From Symbiodinium natans (taxonomy: Eukaryota; Sar; Dinophyceae; Suessiales; Symbiodiniaceae), in NCBI GenBank assembly GCA_905221605.1, contig CAJNDS010000003.1, positions 157,501 through 221,500 of the forward strand: a stretch of DNA of 64,000 nt, read 5' to 3'. Under the pieces are notes generated by a model. It was not told the DNA's origin. It worked only from the letters and a program-made list of their open reading frames with translations, and ran no database searches. The position numbers and the translations under genes are program-made. Positions 28,531-37,481 of the stretch are shown one piece after another; the stretch's first letter is position 1, and every line of letters starts with the position of its first letter.

Positions 28531-29235
28531 CACCATAGCTGCCCCTAGATGTTAGTTACTCTAGCATGGCCCTTACACCCCTCAAACATTACCCTCTTGC
28601 ACCCAATAGGGGGTTCGAGTATACTACACCAAGGAAGGTACTACATCAGGAGCCTCTAGGTAAGGAATTTAGGCTCAGCTACCTCAACTGCTGCGGACAC
28701 TCTTATGCAGTGCATAGGCTACGAAGGCACAAGCTCTCTATATTAGAGATGTATGGGTTAGACCTACTTGCAACTCGATGGGTCCTTGCTACTCAGCTCT
28801 TGAGAATGAGAGCTACAGGCGTCAGTAGTTGAGAATTTCGGGCTAACGTACTGGGATGCGTCCGGAAATCTGCGCGAAAACTGGGCATTGCCCAAGCGCT
28901 GTCTGGAAGGGTAGAGGCTACGAAAGTATCCCCTGGTTCAGGACAGCTTCAGGAGGGGGGACTTCCCAGGTATACTAGGCTGCTAGGCCATGAAAAGCTT
29001 TATGAATGCATGGGGGTATGTACGGCACTCAGGGTTCTAGAAGGACCATATGTGCAGAAAACTACCCGCCTGAAATTGTCCTAAACCTGCTGGTCTGCCT
29101 GCTTGCAAGATGCAATCCTAATCTTGCAAAGCTCACAGCTCATGGGGGGTTCGCTTGAGCCAGTGCCAGTACGCGCGAACTGCTATGGCCACCATCGGCA
29201 ACTTCCAGGTTTCTCTAACTGAGCCCCTAAACATT
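28531..29235. other. Longest telomere-free island
   Basis: About 700 bases with balanced composition, no telomere-like unit and no tandem repeat. Contains CTTGCAAGATGCAATCCTAA followed by TCTTGCAAAG near 29,100-29,136. This is the best place in the window to look for a real exon or unique locus. No family is recognised. Confidence 0.5.
28566..28832 (+). CDS. Unassigned 88-codon open frame
   Basis: Starts MALTPLKHYPLAPNRG and ends LLRMRATGVSS before TGA. Unlike most frames here it is not repeat-derived. It has varied, basic composition (many Arg, Leu, His) with two Cys and two His in a row-spaced group (NCCGHSYAVH). No domain, signal peptide or membrane segment is evident, and no upstream promoter or splice signal can be assigned. 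It may be a chance frame, an exon fragment or a decayed element. Confidence 0.18.
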   Translation: MALTPLKHYPLAPNRGFEYTTPRKVLHQEPLGKEFRLSYLNCCGHSYAVHRLRRHKLSILEMYGLDLLATRWVLATQLLRMRATGVSS

Positions 29236-29345
29236 AAGGGTTTAGGGTCTAGGGCTTAGGGCCAAGCAGTAGACTCTATAAGACCCCAAGCCCTAAGCGG
29301 AAAAACCACAAAGCAGACCCTGCACGCAGGTTCGGTGAGAGGATG
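29236..29345. repeat. Degenerate telomere-like scraps
   Basis: AAGGGTTTAGGGTCTAGGGC at 29,238 and CCCCAAGCCCTAAGC at 29,283, with unique text between. Confidence 0.7.
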
Positions 29346-29388
29346 AATACGACTGCTTCCGCGAAGAGTTTTTGCACAATCTGGTCGT

Positions 29389-29735
29389 TTTCGGGTCAGG
29401 GTTTAGGGTTTAAGGCTTAGGGCTTAGGGTTTAGGATTTAGGGTTTAGGGTTTAAAGTTTAGAGTTTCATCAGGGTTTGGTTCAGGGTTAAATTAGGGTT
29501 TAGGGTTTAGGGTTTAGGGTGTAGGGTTTAGGGTTTAGGGTTTAGGGTTTAGGGTTTAGGGTTTAGGGTTTAGGGTTTAGGGTTTAGGGTTTAGGGTTTA
29601 GGGTTTAGGGTTTAGTTTAGGGTTTAGGGTTTAGGGTTTAGGGTTTAGGGTTTAGGGTTTAGGGTTTAGGGTTTAGGGTTTAGGGTTTAGGGTTTAGGGT
29701 TTAGGGCTTCCGGTTTGGGGTTGTTTCGGATCAGG
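29389..29735 (+). repeat. TTTAGGG tract flanked by 12-bp imperfect direct repeats
   Basis: The tract (29,400-29,708) has a degenerate first 100 bases, then about 30 regular units. TTTCGGGTCAGG at 29,389-29,400 recurs as TTTCGGATCAGG at 29,724-29,735, one mismatch, on the other side of the array. Confidence 0.9.
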
Positions 29736-29831
29736 CTCACCCCCTTGAGCAGCTCCACATCCTCGGAGGCGTTTGCCCCAGAGGAATGTGCTGGGACTAT
29801 GGGCAGAAACGCAGACACGCCTCGCAGCTTC

Positions 29832-30124
29832 TAGGGTTTAGGGTTTAGGGTTTAAGGTTTAGGGTTTAGGGTTTAGGATTTAGGGTTTAGGGTTTAATGT
29901 TTAGGATTTAGGGTTTAGGGTTTAGGGCCCTCCTGGCATGACACCACCCCCTCACCCCCCCGCCCAAACAAAATACAAGAAAGTGTAGGCGAACTGGCAA
30001 GCTGCTATTAGCATTACCCAGTGGCATGAGGATTTAGGGTTCAGGGGTTAGGGTTTAGGGTTTAGGGTTTAGGGTTTAGGGTTTAGGGTTTAGGGTTTAG
30101 GGTTTAGGGTTTAGGGTTTAGGGC
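29832..30124 (+). repeat. Two TTTAGGG tracts
   Basis: 29,832-29,928 includes TTTAAGG and TTTAATG units. 30,032-30,124 is regular after one TTCAGGGG. The spacer between contains a C-rich stretch. Confidence 0.93.
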
Positions 30125-30234
30125 TATATTTGCGGAGAAATTCCTCCCCTTAACTGGCCTTGTGCGGTTTACGCAGTCTACAAAATTCCCAAGCAGGAAC
30201 TCGCGTCGCCATCCAAAACGTGCGAAAAGATGAA

Positions 30235-30306
30235 GCCCAAACCCCAAACCCTAAACTCTAAAGCCCTAAACCCGAAACCCCAATCCCTAACCCCGAACCC
30301 TAAACA
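30235..30306 (-). repeat. Degenerate CCCTAAA tract
   Basis: CCCCAAA, CTCTAAAG, CCCGAAA and CCCTAAC units. Confidence 0.88.
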
Positions 30307-30434
30307 TGTCCCGGACTAACACCCGCAAAACTCCAAGCCATTGAGGGGCGTTTGGTGTCTGTAAGCCCTAGGCCCGAACCGCGATCAGGCGCAAGGGACT
30401 CTGGGGGCAGAAGTGCCGGATTCCCTCCCTACGA

Positions 30435-30537
30435 CTACTAATTGCTCAAGAACCCCCAAAAAGAGAACATATTCTTCCTTGTAAGGGGCAATATAAGGAT
30501 TGTCTTTATTTTCTAAGGCTTCTTAAGCAAATGGTAG
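30435..30537 (+). mobile_element. Family F element, copy F2, with 4-bp target duplication
   Basis: The left terminus CTACTAATTGCTCAAGAACC and the right terminus TTCTTAAGCAAATGGTAG are inverted repeats. ACGA lies on both sides (30,431-30,434 and 30,538-30,541). The element is 103 bp and non-coding. The interior AACCCCCAAAAAGAGAACAT is a shorter form of the poly-C/poly-A stretch of F3. Confidence 0.78.
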
Positions 30538-30634
30538 ACGAAGAGCAGCCGAAGGTAGAGTCGCGCCTGCCATAGGTGCAGTGGGCAGCCTGAACTACGC
30601 GCTCAGAGCATCCTCGGCAGGCCACTACAGGTGT

Positions 30635-30737
30635 TTGGGTTGAGGGTTGAGGGTTGAGGGTTTAAGGTTTAGGGTCTAGGGTCTAGGGTCTAGGGTCTAG
30701 GGGTTAGGGGTTAGGGTTTAGGGTTTAGGGTTTAGGG
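30635..30737 (+). repeat. Degenerate tract leading into the TTTGGGG array
   Basis: Three TTGAGGG, then four TCTAGGG, two GTTAGGG and three TTTAGGG units: a sequence of homogenised variants. Confidence 0.9.
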
Positions 30738-31381
30738 TTTGGGGTTTGGGGTTTGGGGTTTGGGGTTTGGGGTTTGGGGTTTGGGGTTTGGGGTTTGGGG
30801 TTTGGGGTTTGGGGTTTGGGGTTTGGGGTTTGGGGTTTGGGGTTTGGGGGGGGTTTGGGGTTTGGGCGTTTAGGGGGGTTTGGGGTTTGGGGTTTTTGGG
30901 GTTTGGGGTTTGGGGTTTGGGGTTTGGGGTTTGGGGTTTGGGGTTTGGGGTTTGGGGTTTGGGGTTTGGGGTTTTTGGGGTTTTTTTTGGGTTTGGGGTT
31001 TGGGGGTTTGGGGTTTTGGGGTTTGGGTTTGGGGTTTGGGGTTTGGGGTTTGGGGTTTGGGGTTTGGGGTTTTGGGGTTTGGGGTTTGGGGGGGTTTGGG
31101 TTTGGGGTTTGGGGTTTGGGGTTTTGGGGTTTGGGGTTTGGGGTTTTGGGGTTTGGGGTTTGGGGTTTGGGGTTTGGGGTTTGGGGTTTGGGGTTTGGGG
31201 TTTGGGGTTTGGGGTTTGGGGTTTGGGGTTTGGGGTTTGGGGTTTGGGGTTTGGGGTTTGGGGTTTGGGGTTTGGGGTTTGGGGTTTGGGGTTTGGGGTT
31301 TGGGGTTTGGGGTTTGGGGTTTGGGGTTTGGGGTTTGGGGTTTGGGGTTTGGGGTTTGGGGTTTGGGGTTTGGGGTTTGGG
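30738..31381 (+). repeat. 640-base TTTGGGG array
   Basis: About 85-90 TTTGGGG heptamers, mostly perfect, with slippage-type irregularities between about 30,845 and 31,145 (extra G or T). Three frames are open for over 200 codons (FGVWGLG). This is a translation artefact: seven bases times three gives a stop-free 21-base period. It is strongly G-quadruplex-prone. Confidence 0.97.
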
Positions 31382-31472
31382 GGACTAGGGCTTTAGGGCT
31401 TTACGGCTTCTGGGCTTTTAGAGCCGAGGGCTTAGGGTCATGGGTCCCGGCTCTGCCTCTTCTTGTCACATC

Positions 31473-31572
31473 GTGTGGGTGGTCCTCTGAATTAGGCTCC
31501 CTTTTCGGGGTCCCTACGTAGTATGGCACCTTACAGAAAGGACCCCCCAAAAGGGACCCTGATTTTGCCTAT
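31473..31572 (+). mobile_element. Family J element, copy J1
   Basis: GTGGGTGGTCCTCTGAATTA, GGCTCCCTTTTCGGGGTCCC, TACGTAGTATGGCACCT, GACCCCCCAAAAGGGACC and TGATTTTGCC follow J3 block for block. The core is also in J2. Confidence 0.68.
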
Positions 31573-31916
31573 AGGCTCCTAATGTAGTACCTCTTGCTGT
31601 GGTATACCGCAACCCCCTACAACTCACCCCAAAAAGGAACTGTATTCGAGCCTCGAGGTAGCCTCCAAGTCTTGGGTTTAGGTGCAAGTGCTTCGGTGCT
31701 GTGAACTGCAACCCAAACCGTAAACCGTAAAACCTTAACCCTGAACCCTGGACCCTGAACTTTGAACCCTGAACCCACACCCCGGGCTTGCAACGAAGAC
31801 GCAGGGGCCGCGAGTTACTGCCTTGGTTCAAAGAAAGAGACGTCCGCGGTGTGAGGACACTGTGCTTCGGAGAGGAATAAATTTCGTGTTTGAAATTTAG
31901 AGGGTGGTAGGCCTTT
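31573..31916. other. Unique spacer with a degenerate CCCTGAA tract
   Basis: Unique except 31,710-31,782 (CCGTAAA, CCCTGAA, CCCTGGA words). The 105-codon minus-strand frame overlaps J1 and the tract, and is not a recognised gene. Confidence 0.5.
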
Positions 31917-31998
31917 TTTAGGGTTTAGGGTTTTAGGGTAAGGGTTAAGGGTTCAGAGCTTCAGGTGAAGGGTGAAGGGTTAAGGGTTTAGGGTTGGA
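31917..31998 (+). repeat. Degenerate TTTAGGG tract
   Basis: TTTAGGG, TTTTAGGG, TAAGGGT and TGAAGGG units. Confidence 0.85.
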
Positions 31999-32427
31999 AG
32001 GTTTCGCAAAGGGAGATCCGCAATTTCGATGCGAGTTTTAGTTTTCGGCCTCGGAGTACGCCCGAGAGCTTTCGAGAATGGGGCCTTGTATCGGCCGTGT
32101 CATCGTCCCATGCCCACCCGCGCCCGCAAAACGGTGGCGCCCTCGCTTAACCAGCTCAGCCTTTTAGGGTTTAGCTTCCCAAACTCAGTTTTGGGAAACT
32201 ATCGTGGTTTCTTCTTTCTTTCTCCCTGCATATGTTTATCTTTTGGTTTACGCTTTGCTGCTGTTTTTGTTTTGAAAATTGTGTGTGTGTGAGAGAGAAT
32301 GGCAGGTACGAATAAATCCGGCCTCTGGCTTCAGTAAACTGGTGACGGAAGGTTAGGAGCAGGAGGAGTTCCAAAAATGCTCCAGTCGAGCTTTCCACAC
32401 TGGCAACAGATGACAGAACACGGACGG
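31999..32427. other. 430-base unique island
   Basis: No telomere-like run. Contains a T-rich stretch (32,205-32,275) and a (TG)n(AG)n microsatellite (32,279-32,298). The + strand frame 32,029-32,292 starts MRVLVFGLGVRPRAF with a hydrophobic C-terminus encoded by the T-rich run. Not recognised, and weak as a gene. Confidence 0.35.
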
Positions 32428-32530
32428 CCTAAACCCTAAACCCTAAAACCTAAACCCTAAACCCTAAACCCTAAACCCTAAACCCCAAAACCCTAAACCC
32501 TAAACCCTAAACCCTAAACCCTAAACCCTG
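32428..32530 (-). repeat. CCCTAAA tract
   Basis: About fourteen units with CCTAAAA and CCCCAAAA exceptions. Confidence 0.95.
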
Positions 32531-32675
32531 CGCCGCCGCATAGATGCCGGATCCATCTTCAAAGAGGTGCAACCACGAGACACATGCGTGATACACTACC
32601 CTGAACTCTACCCGATCCTCATGCCTACTCGGCTTCCCACCTCCCCCCCTTCATCTCCTCTCAATCCCTGCAAGT

Positions 32676-32756
32676 CGGGTTTAGGGTTTAGGGTTTAGGG
32701 TTTAGGGTTTAGGGTTTAGGGTTTAGGGTTTAGGGTTTAGGGTTTAGGGTTTAGGG
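32676..32756 (+). repeat. TTTAGGG tract
   Basis: Eleven regular units. Confidence 0.95.
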
Positions 32757-33132
32757 GGCCCGCGAGCTTGCCTCCCTAGAATTTACGAGGATGTGAGGGA
32801 CCGAACTCCCTACTTCAGCCTACTTCCCAGGAAAAGAACTGGTGAGCTTAGGGGGGCTTTGACATTTGTGTCCGTCCAAAGCATCGCATCCAGATCAGCG
32901 CAATAGAGCAACAAACACGTCGAACCCGAACCAGACGTGACTTAAACCGTGCAGAAGGTGTCGTCCTCAGAGTGGGCCACCCAGCAGCGTTAACCCCTAA
33001 ACCCCAAACCCACAGGCCTGAACGCTTTCTTGGCTGTGCGATACGCCTTATGGGAGGACCCGGTAAGGTTGCGGTTCCGGGCTCCAGGGCTTTATGAATC
33101 CAGGCGATTCAGGCCCAAGGTTTGTGATTTGG
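32757..33132. other. Unique spacer
   Basis: About 370 bases; only a few CCCTAAA words at 32,992-33,010. No gene signal. Confidence 0.5.
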
Positions 33133-33395
33133 GGTGTAGGGTTTTTAGGGTTTATAGGGTTTATAGGGTTTATAGGGTTTATAGGGTTTACAGGGTTTAT
33201 AGGGTTTACAGGGTTTATAGGGTTTATAGGGTTTATAGGGTTTATAGGGTTTATAGGGCTTATAGTTTTATAGGGTTTGTAGGGTTTGTAGGGTTTGTAG
33301 GGTTTGTGGGGTTTGTGGGGTTTGTGGGGTTTGTGGGGTTAGGGTTTAGGATTTGGGTTGACGGTTTAGGATTTAGGGTTTAGAGTCTAGGGCTT
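33133..33395 (+). repeat. Nonamer array changing stepwise: TTTATAGGG, TTTGTAGGG, TTTGTGGGG
   Basis: About thirteen TTTATAGGG (two TTTACAGGG inside) are followed by about four TTTGTAGGG, then four TTTGTGGGG, then degenerate TTTAGGG. Each step is one base change, so each new variant arose once and was amplified next to its parent. The frames (YRVYRV, GFVGFV) are repeat translations. Confidence 0.94.
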
Positions 33396-33510
33396 ACGGA
33401 CCCCAGCACGCCGAGGTCTCGGCCGATGTCGGTTTCGTTTGGCGTTGTTGGGTTCAGCCTGGAGCACTTTAAAAGGGAGCTTCGAACACCCTGATAACCC
33501 TGAACCATGG

Positions 33511-33680
33511 ATTATAGGGTTCTTGAGGGAGGGGGGATTCAAAGGGGGTGTGTAACCCCAGGTTTTTTTGGTACGCCCCACTACTCCCTAAGGCTCCCTA
33601 GGCTTCCCTAAGGCTTCCTAACCTAGGTACCTACACCCTATGAACTCCCCCCCCCCCCCTCCCTTAAGAACCCTATAAAT
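33511..33680 (+). mobile_element. Family I element, copy I2 (170 bp, most complete)
   Basis: ATTATAGGGTTCTTGAGGGA at the left and CTCCCTTAAGAACCCTATAA at the right are inverted repeats of about 25 bp, both with adjoining G or C runs. Interior: GGTACGCCCCACTACTCCC, AAGGCTCCCTAGGCTTCCC, TAACCTAGGTACCTACACCC. I1 and I3 share the interior. This copy has no telomere-like insertion and serves as the empty reference for I3. Confidence 0.75.
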
Positions 33681-33760
33681 GGACATCTGAGCACTCAACT
33701 TCTGTAACCTCAGCCCTACAGGACTTCAAAACTCCACGCGGATTCTGCAGAGTCTAGTCT

Positions 33761-34281
33761 TAGGAGTTGAGGGTTTAGAGTTGTTTTAGGGTTTCGGGCT
33801 TCGAATTTCAGGATTTTGAAGGGTTCGGGGATTTAGGTGTAGGGGGGGGGGGGGCTTCAGGATCATGGGGTTTGGGGCTTGCCCAACACTGCGAGCCTAA
33901 GACTTGTTGAACTCGACGCCCTTCACCGATAAACCCGAAACCCGAAACCCTAAACCCTGAAACATAAACCCTAAACCCTAAACCCTGAACCCTAAACCCT
34001 AACCCTGAACCATAGGCCCCAGGATCTGAAATGGAAGGGAGTCCGCTTTTTCCTCGGGCTCCTCCCTTTAGTAATCCGAGCCCAAGCCAAACCTAAACCC
34101 CTAGCCCCCGAAACCCCCTAAACTCTAAACCCTTAAACTCTACACCCTAAACCCTGAAGCCCTAAACCCTAAACCCCAGGCCTAAGCCCCTAAACCCTGA
34201 AGCCCTAAGCCACAAACCCTGAACCCTGAAGCCCTAAAACATTTGAGCCCTACACCCCAAAACCCAACACCCTCAAGCCAC
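33761..34281. repeat. Degenerate TTTAGGG scraps and CCCTAAA tracts
   Basis: 33,761-33,840 degenerate G-strand with a poly-G run (33,843-33,854); 33,931-34,022 CCCTAAA; 34,083-34,281 degenerate CCCTAAAG, CCCTGAAG and CCCCTAAA. Confidence 0.85.
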
Positions 34282-34284
34282 AAG

Positions 34285-34640
34285 GCTAGGGCTTTAAGGG
34301 TTTAGGGTTAGGGCTTGGGGTTTAGGGTTAGGGTTTAGGGTTTAGGGCTAGGGTTTTAAGGGTTTGGGGCTTGGGGGTTTAGGGGTTTAGGGGTTTAGGG
34401 TTTGGGGGTTTGGGGGTTTGGGGGTTTTTGGGGGTTTGGGGGTTTGGGGGGCTTGGGGGGCTTGGGGGCTTGGGGGTTTGCGGGTTTGGGGGTTTAGGGG
34501 TTTGGGGGTTTGGGGGTTTGGGGGTTTGGGGGTTTGGGGGTTTGGGGGTTCAGGGATTCAGGGATTCAGGGGTTCAGGGGTTTAGCGGTTTAGGGATTTA
34601 GGGTTTAGGGGTTCAGGGTTTAGGCTTTATGCTTTAGCCC
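34285..34640 (+). repeat. TTTAGGG to TTTGGGGG octamer array
   Basis: Degenerate TTTAGGG, then about twenty octamers TTTGGGGG with CTTGGGGG and TTTAGGGG variants (34,380-34,555), then TTCAGGGA and TTCAGGGG. Expansion is by an extra G per unit. Confidence 0.93.
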
Positions 34641-34893
34641 TGGGCTGACTGCTGGCCTCTGGAATGACCTGGAAGAATGTGGGTCCACCTGTTGGCGGGG
34701 GTTGGGGCTTGCCAGTCTAGGGGGTGAGGGGTTTGGGGTGTATGTAGTTTGGTACCTGGCCGAGCTGTTTGGGATTTAGGAATCAGCCGTTCGGAGGGTC
34801 TAGACTGGAGGTTTATCGGCCGTGTTTAGCCGGGCAGCTCATGCAAGTCATAGTGCTGCTTGGGGCAGTTTCACAAAACAAAAACTCAAGCAA
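34641..34893. other. Unique spacer
   Basis: 250 bases, G-rich at the left; no recognisable gene. Confidence 0.5.
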
Positions 34894-35369
34894 AAACCCT
34901 AAACCCTAAACCCTAAACCCTAAACCCTAAACCCTAAACCCTAATTAAGCCTTTTCTTGTCGGATCCCAACAAAAGAAGTGATGGCAGCATGAGCTCATT
35001 GAGTGGCAAGCAAAGTGTGGGGCTGAGTTCGTGCTGTGGAGGTACCCTTGACAATCCATGGGATTTAGCCCTAAACCCTAAACCCTAAACCCTAAACCCT
35101 AAACCCCAAACCCTAAACCCTCAGTGCCTGCTTCTAACCTCAATCCTACCCATAAAGCCCCGAGCTGGCCCTGCACAGTCAACTAGTTCATAAAGCCCCC
35201 CTAAACCCACAGCCCTAAACCCTAAAACCCCAAACCCTCAACCCAAAACCCTAGCCCTAGCCCTAAACCCTAAACCCTAAACCCCAAACTTGTAAACCCT
35301 AGCCCTAAACCCTAAACCCTAAACCCTAAACCCTAAACATGGAAACCCTGAACCCTAAACCCCTAGAAG
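34894..35369 (-). repeat. Three CCCTAAA tracts
   Basis: 34,894-34,944 and 35,069-35,121 are regular. 35,200-35,369 has CCCTAGC and CCCCAAA variants. Confidence 0.92.
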
Positions 35370-35424
35370 CCAAGCGGGAGCCTGCAGAACTCGCATCTGT
35401 CGTGACCCACCCAGCCACCCTGGG

Positions 35425-35755
35425 CTTCGGGTTTTAGGGCTTTTTGGGGTTTCGGAGTTGAAGTTAAGGGGTTCAGGGGTCAGGGGTCAGGGTTCAGGGT
35501 TTAGGGTCCAGAGTTTAGGGTTTGGGATTTAGTTTCGGATTTGGGGTTTAGGGGCTCAGGGGTTAGGGTTTAAGGTTCGGGGTGCGGGGTTTCGGACTTG
35601 GGGTTTAGAGGTTCAGGGGGTTAGCGTTTGGGGCTTAGGGGTTTCCGGTTTCGGATTTGAGGTTTAGGGGTTTAAGGGTTTTTGGGGTTGGGGTCTAGGG
35701 TTTAGGGGTTTAGGGTTTCGGACCGTTTCGGATGTTAGTTTAGGGTTCGGGTCTA
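35425..35755 (+). repeat. Very degenerate G-strand tract
   Basis: TTAGGGG, TTCGGG, TTGGGG and TCAGGGG words over 330 bases. GGTTTCGGANTTGNGGTTTA recurs about every 60 bases. Confidence 0.82.
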
Positions 35756-35792
35756 CCTGAAGGTCTAAGCCCGAGAGGCCCGAGGATGAGCA

Positions 35793-36007
35793 CCCCTAAA
35801 CCCTAAACCCTCGAACTCTAGAACCCTAAACCCTAAAGCCTGAACCCCAAACCTAAACCCTAAACCCCAGAACCCTAAACCCTAAACCCTCGAACTCTAG
35901 AGCCCTAAACCCTAAACCCTAGAACCCTCGAACTCTAAACCCTTAACCCTCGAACTCTAGAACCCTAAACCCTAAACCCTGAACCCTAAACCCTAAACTC
36001 TACACAC
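35793..36007 (-). repeat. CCCTAAA tract with a CCCTCGAACTCTAGAA motif
   Basis: CCCTCGAACTCTAGA recurs about four times among CCCTAAA units, a small higher-order repeat. The tract is interrupted at 36,008 by a TIR element and resumes at 36,431. Confidence 0.9.
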
Positions 36008-36430
36008 TAATGTTAGCCTAGTATTACTAAAGCCCCTAACATTAAAGTACGCCAGGTGTCCCGGCCGCAATCATAAAGCCCTGGAAATAAAGTACGCCAG
36101 TCGGGGCTTGGCGTTTTTTGGGGGGGTCCGTTTTTCTTTGTTTGTTTATGGAGAGAAAAGAGAGGGAGACAAAGCAAGAAAACCCTCCCAGCCCTTCTTT
36201 CTGATTCTCTCTGATTCCCTATGATCCTCTCTGATTCTCTCTGATCCTTTCTGATCCTCTCTGATTCTCTCTGATCCTCTCTAATTCTCTCTAAGGAAAG
36301 GAATCCTGAGTGATTCTCTCTGATCCTCTCTAATTCTCTCCAAGAAAAGGAATCCTTATTCAAAGGGGCCTCACTCTATTTGGGGGGGTTTGATTGGGGG
36401 TGGGGGTTTACTATTACTAGGTCAACATTA
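36008..36430. mobile_element. 423-bp TIR element carrying a decamer minisatellite
   Basis: 36,008-36,036 (TAATGTTAGCCTAGTATTAC then TAAAGCCCC) is inverted at 36,402-36,430 with five mismatches in 29. Inside the left end, TAAAGTACGCCAG is repeated (36,043 and 36,088). 36,200-36,345 is a minisatellite of CTGATTCTCT-type decamers, including a 45-50 base duplication ending AAGGAATCCT. The minus-strand 116-codon frame (ERIREDQRESERIRKDQRES) is its translation. It has no transposase and lies inside a CCCTAAA tract. Confidence 0.7.
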
Positions 36431-36508
36431 AACCCTAAACCCTAAACCCTAAACCCTAAACCCTAGAACCCTAGAACCCTAGAACCCTAGAACCCTAAAC
36501 CCCTAAGC
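36431..36508 (-). repeat. CCCTAAA tract resuming after the TIR element
   Basis: Five CCCTAAA, then four CCCTAGAA octamers, then CCCCTAA. Confidence 0.93.
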
Positions 36509-36637
36509 GGCGCGCGTGGCCCCAGACCCATGGCAAGGTCAGGAGGGCTTAGCAGGTCCTGGGGCAACCAGGGTTGGGAGTTTAGGGCTGGGGATTTCGG
36601 GCTTCAACCCTAAAAGCACTTCTCTCATGACTCATGC

Positions 36638-36708
36638 CAAAACCCTAAACCCTAGACCCTCAACCCTAAACCCCGAAGCCGAAACCCTCAACCCTCAACC
36701 CTAAATCC

Positions 36709-36747
<39 letters not shown>

Positions 36748-36795
36748 ACCCTAAACCCTGAACCCTGAACCCTGAACTCCGAAGCCGAAACCCTG
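36638..36795 (-). repeat. CCCTCAA/CCCTGAA tract
   Basis: Seven consecutive CCCTCAA (36,705-36,750), then three CCCTGAA. CCGAAGCCGAAACCCT occurs near both ends. Confidence 0.9.
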
Positions 36796-37182
36796 CCAAC
36801 ACTCGACGAAGCCAAGAAGCCTGTGGGAGCTGCCGTTGTGCTTGGACGAAGATTTCACAACGATTGGCATCCTCCACTTCGTCTTTTGTGCTTATCTTTT
36901 ATTATTCTTCTTAGTACGATTATCATCATAATTATGGCTATTATTCTTGCTGTTATTATTATTTAATTTCTATTTTATTATTCCCCACCCTCGGTGTGCT
37001 AGATTTTAAACTCAACTTTTCTCCTCGCCCGGAACTCTTCTCTTCGCCCGGTCTACTCCTCGCTCATCCCTGGAGCGGAGTGGCTCGACTCTCGAGTGTC
37101 CCTGGAGTGCCCAAGCCCAGAGAACCCCAGAGGCCCAAGCCTAGAGTCTCCCCGAACGCCCAACCCACCCCAGATTGTCCCC
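36796..37182. other. Unique island: AT-rich then pyrimidine-rich
   Basis: 36,890-36,985 is AT-rich with TTATTATT words. 37,005-37,180 has irregular repeats of CCCCAGAG, GCCCAAGCC and TCGCCCGG. The 65-codon frame here is not recognised. Confidence 0.5.
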
Positions 37183-37210
37183 AGAGGGTTTAGGGTTTAG
37201 GGTTTAGGGC
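37183..37210 (+). repeat. Minimal TTTAGGG tract between CCCCAGAG repeats
   Basis: Four units. CCCCAGAG is at 37,179-37,186 and 37,215-37,222, but CCCCAGAG-like words are common in the preceding 100 bases, so chance is likely. Confidence 0.75.
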
Positions 37211-37311
37211 CCAGCCCCAGAGTATCTCTACCAAGATACCAAGAGAGGGGTGGGGATAGAGGGTGGGGATATTCGAAGTAAAAGAATGTTCTTGCTTATT
37301 TGTTTTTGTTG

Positions 37312-37325
37312 TGCGTGTGTATATG

Positions 37326-37386
<61 letters not shown>
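37312..37386. repeat. (TG)n, poly-T and poly-G compound run
   Basis: TG dinucleotides to 37,340, about 17 T, then 29 G. The T-to-G order matches the reverse of the poly-C/poly-A motif linked to family F. Confidence 0.9.
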
Positions 37387-37388
<2 letters not shown>

Positions 37389-37393
37389 GGGCT

Positions 37394-37481
37394 ATTCCCC
37401 CTTCCACTAACAGTCCTTAATCGGGATCTTAATAGGGGGTACTATAATCCCCATTAAGGACTGCTTGTATACGGGGGAACA
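37394..37481 (+). mobile_element. Family A element, copy A2
   Basis: TTCCCCCTTCCACTAACAGT then CCTTAAT pairs with the right arm ATTAAGGACTGCTTGTATAC then GGGGGAA. The core between the arms contains TAGGGGGTACTATAATCCCC. It begins directly after the poly-G run. Confidence 0.72.

Noticed and set aside
30746-31521. Three overlapping frames of 211-216 codons (FGVWGLG repeats)
   Set aside because: A stop-free heptamer array keeps all three frames of one strand open. The protein is only the translation of TTTGGGG.
33030-33383. YRVYRV / GFVGFV frame as a structural protein
   Set aside because: It follows exactly the TTTATAGGG nonamer array and has no start context or non-repeat domain beyond about 30 residues.
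36013-36363. Charged coiled-coil-like minus-strand frame (ERIREDQRES)
   Set aside because: Translation of the CTGATTCTCT decamer repeat inside a TIR element. The 10-base period is not a multiple of three, so the repeats come in all frames.
37179-37222. CCCCAGAG direct repeats around a small TTTAGGG tract as a target duplication
   Set aside because: Similar CCCCAGAG and CCCAGAG words occur several times in the preceding 100 bases, so chance pairing is likely.
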